Positions 57,577-64,000 of a stretch of 64,000 bases of DNA are shown piece after piece. Under the pieces are notes generated by a model, which did no database searches, was not told where the DNA came from, and saw nothing but the letters and a program-made list of their open reading frames with translations. Position 1 is the first letter of the stretch. Every line of letters starts with the position of its first letter. A program made the position numbers and the translations under genes. The DNA is from Saccharothrix saharensis (GTDB taxonomy: Bacteria; Actinomycetota; Actinomycetes; Mycobacteriales; Pseudonocardiaceae), in assembly GCF_006716745.1 (NCBI RefSeq), contig NZ_VFPP01000001.1:8195386-8259385 (forward strand), in the 5' to 3' direction.

Positions 57577-58226
57577 GTGAGGGTTGGCGGACCGCGCCGG
57601 GAGCGTGCACCCGGCCCGGTGCCCGGCACCAACCAGGCGCTGATAACCGGTCCGGTCCGCGAGGTGATCGCGATCGGCCGGGCGGACCACGACGACGTGG
57701 CCGCGCTCACCCCCGGCCTCGACGAGCCGGCCGCGACCGTCGAGCCGTGCGCGCCCGAGCGCGTGGCCGACACGTGCGGGACCGACCCGGGCGACCCGCA
57801 CCGCGCGGATCTCCGGCACCTCCGGCCGCGTGCTGTCGTGGTGTCCGTGCCGTTCCGCCATGGCTACCGGAACCGCGACGACGACCGGTACGTGCGGTCG
57901 ACCGACGAGCTGACCGCGACCGGGTGGAGCCCGACGTGCGGCGGTCCGGCGAGCACCGCGAGGACGAGCCCGGGCGCCTGCACGCGGCCGGCCTGCAGCC
58001 CACCCGCCGCGGTCCCGTCGGCCTGCCGCGCGACCACGGGCTGCTCGACCTCGTCACGTCGTGCGAGCGGGGCACCGCCCGCCGGCTCACCTGGCCGCGC
58101 ACCCGCGTCGAGCAGGCGGCGCCGCAGCCTCATCGCGGCGAGCTGACCGGTCAGGACGTCCGCGGTCGCGCGGGTGCGGTGCCGACGTGCCGGTGGAACC
58201 ACCGCGCGGTCGACCGGGTCACCTGA
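57577..58226 (+). pseudogene. Probable frameshifted gene of unknown family
   Basis: From GTG 57577 the codons have very high third-position GC and give a plausible protein (ALITGPVREVIAIGRADHDD ... RNRDDDRYVRSTDELTATG). Near 57930 the coding-like signal changes frame and continues as EPDVRRSGEHREDEPGRLHA ... DHGLLDLVTSCERGTARRLT. This suggests one gene broken by a shift. I do not recognise the family. Its 3' end overlaps the convergent hydrolase. The alternative is non-coding sequence with chance bias. Confidence 0.35.
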
Positions 58227-58744
58227 TCGAGCGCTTCGGGCTCCTCGGACAGCCCGGGCACGACCTCCACGTGCCCGGACGGCAACCGGTGCGAGACCCG
58301 GTCGTCCCCCTCACCGACGAGGAGCAGGGTCGGCGCGAGCACGCGGGTCAGCGCGTCCCCGGCCAGGTCCGACTGCCCGCCGCACGCCACCACGGCGTGC
58401 ACCGCGGCCGGTCGTTCCGCGGCGACGACGAGCGCGACCGCCGCGTCGACGCCCGAACCGAACAGCCCGATCGGGTGGCCGCCGGTCGTGGGCTGGTCGG
58501 ACAACCAGTCCACGACGGCGGCCAGCCTGCCCGCGAGCACCGGAACGTCCGCGTCACCGTCCGGGCGCAGGTCGAGCAGCACGGTGGCCAGGTGCTCGCG
58601 CTGGAGCGTCGGTGCCACGTGCCGGTCGGGCGACCCGCCGCCGTGCGCGAACACGACCACGCCGCTGCCGCGGGTCGGCATCGAGAGCCGGGCGTCCAGG
58701 GGGAGCCCGTCCAGCGGGATCCGCACGTCCTCGTCGATGAACAC
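58151..58744 (-). CDS. Dienelactone-hydrolase-like alpha/beta hydrolase lacking the nucleophile
   Basis: A 197-residue protein with the fold of small alpha/beta hydrolases often fused to phosphoribosyltransferases: strand VVVFAHGGGSPDRHV, PIGLFGSGVDAAVALVVAA and VVPGLSEEPEALDQVTRSTARWF. The position of the nucleophile (normally GxSxG, FGASTG) reads FGSGVDA, so the serine is replaced by glycine. It may be non-catalytic. GTG 58744 is chosen with GGA upstream. Confidence 0.72.
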   Translation of the reverse strand: MFIDEDVRIPLDGLPLDARLSMPTRGSGVVVFAHGGGSPDRHVAPTLQREHLATVLLDLRPDGDADVPVLAGRLAAVVDWLSDQPTTGGHPIGLFGSGVDAAVALVVAAERPAAVHAVVACGGQSDLAGDALTRVLAPTLLLVGEGDDRVSHRLPSGHVEVVPGLSEEPEALDQVTRSTARWFHRHVGTAPARPRTS

Positions 58745-59061
58745 GAGTTCCGGGTTGCCCCGGGCGACCGGTCGAAACCCGCGGCGGGCAGGCGGCGGGG
58801 GGTGCCCGGACCGCTGCCGGGCAGGTCGGGGAGCGGGCACCGGACGGGGAGTGGTCGGATGACGCGGACGGCCGGCTGCGCGGGCGCACGTCCGCCGACA
58901 TCCGGCCCGGCGAGGCGTACCGGGTGTTCCCCGCGGGGCCTGCTCGACCGCGGGCCGGCCCGAGGTGTGGCGGGGCTGCGCCTGTACCGGGGCACGTCCT
59001 GCCGACCGCCGGCCGCCGGTTTGGGCTGAACGGGGGCTGGGCGGGGTTCGGCCGGGCTGCC

Positions 59062-59100
59062 TATAGTCCGGGCGAGATGTTCTGGGAGCGCTCCCAGAAC
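59062..59100 (+). promoter_or_regulatory. Xylanase promoter with CebR-type operator
   Basis: -10 TATAGT (59062-59067) is followed by a perfect 22-bp palindrome (59079-59100) centred on TGGGAGCGCTCCCA, the known CebR operator core. The operator covers the start site, so repression is released by cello-oligosaccharides if CebR is the regulator. The 58745-59061 stretch has no convincing gene, only short high-GC3 fragments. Confidence 0.87.
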
Positions 59101-59125
59101 ACCCCCGACGGAAGAGGGATTCTCG

Positions 59126-61081
59126 ATGAGGAGAGTTCTCGCCGGTGTGCTCGCGACCTCGGTCGTGGCCGGCCTGGTCACGTTGGCGGCGCACGCGAGT
59201 CCCCGCGCCGCCGCCGACGAACCCGTGGTCGTCGTGTCCAGCACGTTCGACGACGGCACGGCGCAGGGCTGGACGGCCCGCGCGAGCGAGGTGGTGGCAC
59301 CGAGCACCGCGGTGGCCCGCAGCGGCACGCACAGCCTCGCCGTCAGCGGCCGTGAGCAGAGCTGGCAGGGCCCGACGCTGAACCTGCTGGACAAGGTGCA
59401 GAAGGGCATCCGCTACGACCTGTCGGTCTGGGTGCGCCTGGCCGCGGGCGAGGCGGCGACGCAAGCCCGCCTGTCCGTCGAGCGCCGCACCGCCGGCACG
59501 CCGAGCTACGACCAGGTCGTGGGCGACACCGCGGTGACCGCGAACGGCTGGGTCAACCTGCGCGGCAGCTACACGCCGGCCGCCGACGTCGACTTCCTCT
59601 CCACCTACGTGGAGCTGAGCAGCACCGCGTCCCTGCACATCGACGACTTCTCCCTCTCCTACACCCCGCTGCCGCCGATCCAGACCGACATCCCGTCGGT
59701 GAAGGACGTGCTGGCCGACCACTTCGCCGTGGGCGCGGCGGTCGGGAACGCGGAGCTGCTCAACAACCACGGGCAACTGCTCGCCAAGCACTTCAACTCG
59801 ATCACGCCGGGCAACACGTTGAAGTGGGACGCCACCGAGCCCACCGAGGGCGCGTTCCGCTTCGCCGACGCGGAGGCGCTGGTCGCCTGGGCGAAGGCCA
59901 ACGGCGCGGCCGTGCGCGGGCACACGCTCGTGTGGCACCAGCAGACCCCGGCGTGGGTGTTCAAGGACGCCGCCGGCAACGACATGACCGCCACGCCGGA
60001 GAACAAGGCGCTGCTGCTGTCCCGGTTGGAGGCGCACATCCGCGGTGTCGTGGGCCACTTCGGCGCGGACATCCCGGTGTGGGACGTGGTGAACGAGGTC
60101 ATCGACGAGAACCAGGCCGACGGCCTGCGCCGCAGCAAGTGGTTCGAGATCACCGGGTTGGACTACCTGCGCACGGCGTTCCGGGTGGCCCGCGAGGTCG
60201 CTCCGGACGCCGAGCTCGTGATCAACGACTACAACACCAACGTCCCGGCCAAGCGCGACAAGCTGTACGACCTGGTCGTGCGGCTGCGGGCGGAGGGCGT
60301 GCCGATCGACGCGGTGGGCCACCAGATGCACGTGAACGTGCAGTGGCCGTCGTTGGCGGAGACCGAGGCGATGCTGGCCAAGTTCGTGCCGCTGGGCATC
60401 GACCAGCAGATCACCGAGATGGACGTCTCGATCTACACCGACAACAGCCAGTCCTACCCGACGCCGCCGGCCGACGTGCTGCTCACGCAGGCGTACCGGT
60501 ACCGGGACTTCTTCGAGCTCTACAAGGAGTACTCGCAGCACATCAGCTCGGTGACGGTGTGGGGGCTCGCGGACGACAACACGTGGCTGGACAGCTTCCC
60601 GGTGACCCGCAAGGACCACCCGCTGCTGTTCGACACGCGCTTGCAGGCCAAGGGCGCGTACTGGGGCGTGGTGGACCCGAGCCGGATCACCACGACCACC
60701 ACCACGACCACGACCACGACCACCACGACCACGACCACGACGACGTCCATGACGATGCCGCCGTTGCCGTGCACGGTCGAGTACCGGGTCGGCGGCCAGT
60801 GGCAGGGTGGCTTCCAGGCCGAGGTGCGGATCACCAACCGGAGCACCTCTCCGATCACCGCGTGGACGTTGGCCTGGACGTTCCCGGACGGTCAGCGGAT
60901 CAGCCAGCTCTGGAACGGGGTGCACACCCAGGACGGCGCGGCGGTGTCCGTCAAGCACGCGTCCTGGAACAGCATGATCCCGCCGGGCGGCTCCACGTCC
61001 TTCGGGTTCCTCGGGAGCTGGACGGGGTCGAACGGCAAGCCGGCCCCGTTCACGCTGAACGGCACGCGTTGCGCGGCCTGA
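59126..61081 (+). CDS. Secreted GH10 endo-xylanase with N-terminal CBM and C-terminal CBM2
   Basis: A 651-residue enzyme: signal peptide (1-30), jelly-roll carbohydrate-binding module of CBM4/9/22 type (about 35-180), GH10 catalytic domain (about 185-515) with acid/base Glu in VWDVVNEVIDEN and nucleophile Glu in QQITEMDVS. A linker of 19 consecutive threonines (about 522-540) precedes CBM2 (CTVEYRVGGQWQGGFQAEVRITN to GTRCAA) with its terminal disulfide cysteines. It hydrolyses xylan outside the cell. The CebR operator links it to cellulose sensing. Confidence 0.95.
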   Translation: MRRVLAGVLATSVVAGLVTLAAHASPRAAADEPVVVVSSTFDDGTAQGWTARASEVVAPSTAVARSGTHSLAVSGREQSWQGPTLNLLDKVQKGIRYDLSVWVRLAAGEAATQARLSVERRTAGTPSYDQVVGDTAVTANGWVNLRGSYTPAADVDFLSTYVELSSTASLHIDDFSLSYTPLPPIQTDIPSVKDVLADHFAVGAAVGNAELLNNHGQLLAKHFNSITPGNTLKWDATEPTEGAFRFADAEALVAWAKANGAAVRGHTLVWHQQTPAWVFKDAAGNDMTATPENKALLLSRLEAHIRGVVGHFGADIPVWDVVNEVIDENQADGLRRSKWFEITGLDYLRTAFRVAREVAPDAELVINDYNTNVPAKRDKLYDLVVRLRAEGVPIDAVGHQMHVNVQWPSLAETEAMLAKFVPLGIDQQITEMDVSIYTDNSQSYPTPPADVLLTQAYRYRDFFELYKEYSQHISSVTVWGLADDNTWLDSFPVTRKDHPLLFDTRLQAKGAYWGVVDPSRITTTTTTTTTTTTTTTTTTTSMTMPPLPCTVEYRVGGQWQGGFQAEVRITNRSTSPITAWTLAWTFPDGQRISQLWNGVHTQDGAAVSVKHASWNSMIPPGGSTSFGFLGSWTGSNGKPAPFTLNGTRCAA

Positions 61082-61085
61082 CGCG

Positions 61086-61604
61086 TCACTGTTCGGTCAC
61101 CTTGTAGTAGCGGACCGGGGTGTAGGCGCCCGCCGTCTGCGCCGTCCACGTCCGCTCCACCGGTGGCTCGCCGTCGGGGCCGGTCTGCTCGCGCACGACC
61201 GGCTCCAACTTCGCGTCGTCGGCCCAGCGCACGAACAGCGCCGCGTGGTGGGACGCGACGAGGGCGTCGCCGGGGCGCAGGTCGGCGCGCGGCACCTCGG
61301 TGGCGACGTCCCGCAGCGTCGTCGTGGTGCGCGAGTGCGTCAGGCCCCACGCCAGCGACACGTAGCCGGAGCAGTCGGTGCGGTAGCTGCCGTGCTCGTT
61401 CTCGTGGCACGCCTGCTGGCTGTACGGCACCCGTGCGTCCAACCAGGACTGCGACCGGGTCAGCGCTTCGGTGCGCGAGGTCGTGCGGTCCGCCTCGGTC
61501 GTGCCGCACGCGATCAACGCGCCGGGGTCGTCGGCCGCGTGCGCGACCGGGACCTGGACCGCCGCGGTGCAGGCCAGTGCGGCGATCAGGGTGCGGGTGC
61601 TCAT
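61086..61604 (-). CDS. Secreted NlpC/P60-like cysteine peptidase
   Basis: A 172-residue protein with signal peptide (MSTRTLIAALACTAAVQVPVAHA). The NlpC/P60-type catalytic Cys is in YRTDCSGYVSLAWGLT and the His in ASHHAALFVRW. Two further cysteines (ACGTT and QQACHE) may form a disulfide. Likely cleaves peptidoglycan stem peptides or an amide. ATG 61604 has GAGGGGG upstream. Convergent with the xylanase (5-bp gap). A nested hairpin (61620-61659) lies in the upstream region. Confidence 0.86.
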   Translation of the reverse strand: MSTRTLIAALACTAAVQVPVAHAADDPGALIACGTTEADRTTSRTEALTRSQSWLDARVPYSQQACHENEHGSYRTDCSGYVSLAWGLTHSRTTTTLRDVATEVPRADLRPGDALVASHHAALFVRWADDAKLEPVVREQTGPDGEPPVERTWTAQTAGAYTPVRYYKVTEQ

Positions 61605-61787
61605 CGAACCCCCTCGGGTCACGGTGTGCCGCCGCTTCGTGCGGCGGAGTGTCACCGTGGGGTTTCCCGGTGTCCCTCGCGACAGCGCTCGAACCACTCG
61701 GCCGGGTGGTGTGCCGGTGGCGCGGTTTCCCGCCCGGGGGCACGGGTAGTCGGGCGGTGATCGCAGCGGACGTGGGAGGGGACGGGC

Positions 61788-62375
61788 ATGCGCGTCGTCA
61801 TCGTCGTGGCCGTGCTGTGCGCCGCGGTGGCGTGCGGCGGTGACACCGGACCGGGTGACGCCAAACCGTCGGAAGAAGAGGTGGCCGCCCGGGAGATCGG
61901 CGTGCTCGCGCCCGTCGACGCGGCGGTCACGGCGTTCACCTACGACCAGGAAGCCGCACCGCCCGGCGCGGAGCTGGAGCTGGAGGTGATCGCGGGCGAC
62001 GACGGGACGACCGTGCGGCTGTCGGCCGACCTGCTGCAGCCCGACCGCGGGTACGCCGCCCACGCGCACACCGACCCGTGCGGCCGGAAGGGCACCGACG
62101 CCGGTCCCCACTACCAGCACGAGGTCGACCCCGCCGCGACGCCCGAGCGGCCGTCGGTCGACCCGGCCTACGCCAACCCGCGCAACGAGATCTGGCTGGA
62201 GCTGAAGACCGACGCCCACGGCAACGGCGTGGCCGAGACGACCGTGCCCTTCACCTTCGGCGACCGCGTGCCGTCGTCGATCGTGCTGCACGAGCACCCG
62301 ACCACCGAGACGGAGCAGGGCCGGGCGGGCAGCGCCGGCGGCCGGATCGCCTGCTTCACCGCGCCCTTCCGCTGA
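61788..62375 (+). CDS. Cu/Zn superoxide dismutase-like lipoprotein
   Basis: A 195-residue protein with a lipobox (VLCAAVAC-G, Cys16) and a SOD-like beta barrel: AAHAHTDPCG (His-x-His), GPHYQHEVDP (His) and VLHEHPTT. The cysteines at PCGRKG and RIACF could form the conserved disulfide. The full set of copper ligands is not certain, so it may be a SOD-like protein without activity. Exported and membrane-anchored. Confidence 0.8.
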   Translation: MRVVIVVAVLCAAVACGGDTGPGDAKPSEEEVAAREIGVLAPVDAAVTAFTYDQEAAPPGAELELEVIAGDDGTTVRLSADLLQPDRGYAAHAHTDPCGRKGTDAGPHYQHEVDPAATPERPSVDPAYANPRNEIWLELKTDAHGNGVAETTVPFTFGDRVPSSIVLHEHPTTETEQGRAGSAGGRIACFTAPFR

Positions 62376-62395
62376 GGGGCGCGTTCCGCTGGGGG

Positions 62396-62701
62396 TCAGT
62401 CGACGGCGGTGGTCCTCGGCGTGCGGTAGACGACGTCGACGTACTCCCGGTGCCGTTCGATGAAGCCCTTGACGAACGGGCACAGCGGCAGCACGGGCAG
62501 CTCCCACGCGCGGGCCTGGTCGAGCGCGGCCCGGGCCAACGCGCTGCCGACGCCCCTGCCCTCGAACGCCGGCTCGACCTCGGTGTGCGTGAACACGATC
62601 AGGTCGGGCGTGCGGATGTAGACCGCCTTGCCGGCCGTCGTGCCGTCCACCACGGCCTCGAAGTGCTTCTGCTCGGGAACGTCGCGCACCTCGATGGCCA
62701 T
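62396..62701 (-). CDS. GNAT N-acetyltransferase, small YjdJ/Gcn5-related type
   Basis: A 101-residue protein with the CoA-binding loop PAFEGRGVGSALARAALDQAR and the C-terminal LPLCPFVKGFIERHREYVDVV, typical of the short YidJ/NATD1-like family. ATG 62701 has GAGGAT 7 nt upstream. Substrate unknown. Confidence 0.88.
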   Translation of the reverse strand: MAIEVRDVPEQKHFEAVVDGTTAGKAVYIRTPDLIVFTHTEVEPAFEGRGVGSALARAALDQARAWELPVLPLCPFVKGFIERHREYVDVVYRTPRTTAVD

Positions 62702-62998
62702 GCGGAGATCCTCGCACAGCCACCCGCCGCTCACCCCTGCGGCTTCACGGCCGGGTCACCACCGGTCCGCTCGGCGATGACCGTGGTGTCGCGACGGCCT
62801 CGGTTCCACCCGACGTCCGGGGGAGAAGCCGACCGGGCGCGAGGCGGCTGCTCGGCACGGCCACCGTGCTGCGCCACGGGCCGTCGGGTCGGGCGGCCCG
62901 GTTCGCCGGCACCGGCCCGGCTCCCCCCGTTCCGGTTGCCGCCGGGCGAAGGGGGAAATCGGTACACCCCGACGACGCCGATCGGGCACCCTGGCGCG

Positions 62999-63628
62999 AT
63001 GGGGTATGCGGTGCGGGAGTACGCCGCCGACGACGAACCGTCGTGGCTGCGGTGTCGGGTGTTGGCGTTCCTCGGTACGGCCTTCTACGACGACGTGGTG
63101 CCGGCGAAGCCCAGGGAGCCGGGGGTGGAGCTGGTGGCGGTGGACGGCGCGGTGGTCGTCGGCATCCTCGACCTGGCCGTCGACGGCGAGCACGCCACCA
63201 TCGAGACGATCGCGGTGCACCCCGACCACCAACACCGGGGGATCGGGGGCGCGCTGCTGTCCCGGGCACGAGCGCGGGCGCGGGAGCTCGGGGCGACCAC
63301 GTTGGACGCGTGGACCCGGGACGACCCGCCGACGCTGCGCTGGTACCGCGCCATGGGTTTCCAGGAGAGCGACCACTACCTGCACGTCATCGCCGACCAC
63401 CGCACGTCGGCCGACGAGCCGGCGCGCGCCGTGGTGGCGCGACCCGGCCTGCGGGTGGCGAAGGCGTACCTGCACGCGGACCTGGCCGACGAGGCGCGGC
63501 TGCGGCGGGAGTTCGCGCGGGTGCACGTCTGCCGCCGGTTCGCGCTGCCGTTACGCGGCGAGCTCGGTCGGCGTGGCGATCACGTCGACCATCGCGCCGT
63601 CGCGCAGGACGGTCACCGGCAGGGGTAG
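62999..63628 (+). CDS. GNAT N-acetyltransferase
   Basis: A 209-residue acetyltransferase: MGYAVREYAADDEPSWLRCRVLAFLGTAFYDDV, the acetyl-CoA site IAVHPDHQHRGIGGALLSRARARA and LRWYRAMGFQESDHYLHV. The C-terminal 30 residues (after VHVCRRFALPL) look unrelated to the family and overlap the decayed gene on the other strand, so the natural stop may have been lost. ATG 62999. Confidence 0.85.
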   Translation: MGYAVREYAADDEPSWLRCRVLAFLGTAFYDDVVPAKPREPGVELVAVDGAVVVGILDLAVDGEHATIETIAVHPDHQHRGIGGALLSRARARARELGATTLDAWTRDDPPTLRWYRAMGFQESDHYLHVIADHRTSADEPARAVVARPGLRVAKAYLHADLADEARLRREFARVHVCRRFALPLRGELGRRGDHVDHRAVAQDGHRQG

Positions 63629-63872
63629 GCCGGTGGCCTCGGTGAACAGCCGCCGCACTCCGCCGCGCCCGGCGCGTCCGCAGACACCCTGAGCACGGCG
63701 AGGTCGGCGAGGGGATCGGAGCCGACGACCGTGCAGGCGACTCGGTCCCGTCGGCGAACACCGCCGTGCCGTCCCGGCCGCCGGCCACGACGTGCGCGTT
63801 GGTCAGCAGGTGCCCGTCGTCGGTGAACACGACCGCCGACCCGGTGCCGCGCGCCATGCGCAGCACCGGCAC
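63551..63872 (-). pseudogene. Trypsin-like (HtrA-type) serine protease, decayed
   Basis: The N-terminal block RMARGTGSAVVFTDDGHLLT and TNAHVVAGG contains the catalytic His. The following DRVACTVVGSDPLADLAVLR block is in a second frame and the end VTVLRDGAMVDVIATPTELAA in a third, closing with TAA at 63553-63551. The GNSGG nucleophile region is absent. At least two frameshifts and a deletion are required. Confidence 0.65.
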
Positions 63873-63920
63873 CCCCTGATCACCCGGTCACACCCTCCGT
63901 CGTGCGCTCGCGGAGGCCGT

Positions 63921-63963
63921 GCCGTCCGGGGCGTTCGCCGACAGCGGACCCGCCCCGGACGGC
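63921..63963 (-). terminator. Hairpin terminator at the right edge
   Basis: Perfect 13-bp stem (63921-63933 and 63951-63963) with 17-nt loop, 5 bp after the TGA of the leftward gene entering from the right edge. Confidence 0.75.
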
Positions 63964-63968
63964 CGCCT

Positions 63969-64000
63969 TCAGCGGTCCAGCAGCATCGCCAGGTCGATCG
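63969..64000 (-). CDS. C-terminal end of a gene entering from the right edge
   Basis: Reading leftwards the last codons give I-D-L-A-M-L-L-D-R followed by TGA (63971-63969). High third-position GC and the terminator immediately after support a real gene end. Nine residues do not allow identification. Confidence 0.45.
   Translation of the reverse strand, partial: IDLAMLLDR

Noticed and set aside
60640..60760. CRISPR-like or satellite array at the ACC/ACG repeat
   Set aside because: The repeat is in frame with the xylanase and encodes the Thr linker; no spacers exist.
58151..60958. 935-codon leftward frame opposite the xylanase
   Set aside because: Only the last 198 codons (hydrolase-like) are convincing; the rest mirrors the GH10 gene, including a Val-rich run that is the complement of the Thr linker.

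Overview
The window is about 72-75% GC (my estimate) with strong third-position GC bias, frequent GTG/TTG starts, SARP, WhiB and ECF41 regulators and a CebR-type operator. This points to a filamentous actinobacterium, most likely of the Pseudonocardiales (Saccharothrix, Lentzea or Actinosynnema type). The genus is an inference, not read from a marker gene.

Layout. (1) 1-23400: a type II (aromatic) polyketide cluster. It holds the minimal PKS (KS-alpha, CLF, ACP), a di-domain aromatase/cyclase, an ActIII-like ketoreductase and an ActIV-like metallo-hydrolase cyclase. It also has ActVA-ORF5/ActVB/ActVA-ORF6-like oxygenation enzymes, an NTF2-like protein, MarR + MFS export, a dedicated acyl-CoA carboxylase (beta, epsilon, alpha), a small SARP activator and a three-gene two-component system. 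The left edge continues into another SDR. (2) 23500-25600: STAS protein, alpha/beta hydrolase, and Zur-type control of cysteine-free ribosomal proteins L31/L32. (3) 25600-41700: a type III polyketide cluster. It holds an RppA-like tetrahydroxynaphthalene synthase, cupin and PLP aminotransferase (an amino-naphthoquinone cassette), three O-methyltransferases, an AMP-ligase, an ECF41 sigma factor with AhpD-like and WrbA-like targets, an F420-type LLM oxidoreductase and a 1172-residue SARP-ATPase regulator. (4) 42400-48700: serine hydrolase, SpoIIE-type phosphatase, a second STAS protein and small genes. (5) 48700-57500: a carotenoid cluster (crtE, crtI, crtB, Rieske protein, WhiB, LitR/CarH-like MerR, crtU, methyltransferase, crtYc/crtYd) of isorenieratene type. 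(6) 57500-64000: CebR-controlled GH10 xylanase, secreted enzymes, two GNAT acetyltransferases and several broken genes.

The most informative signal is regulatory. Eight promoters in the type II cluster carry TCGAGC-like heptamers repeated every 11 bp, with the last one exactly 8 bp from the -10. Four promoters in the type III cluster carry a different heptamer, (A/C)CAAG(T/C)C, with the same 11-bp/8-bp geometry. Each region encodes one SARP, so the simplest reading is two neighbouring clusters with two orthogonal SARP-box codes. In addition, an identical ECF41-like promoter (CCTCACA-N16-CGTC) precedes both the AhpD-like and the WrbA-like gene flanking the ECF41 sigma factor.
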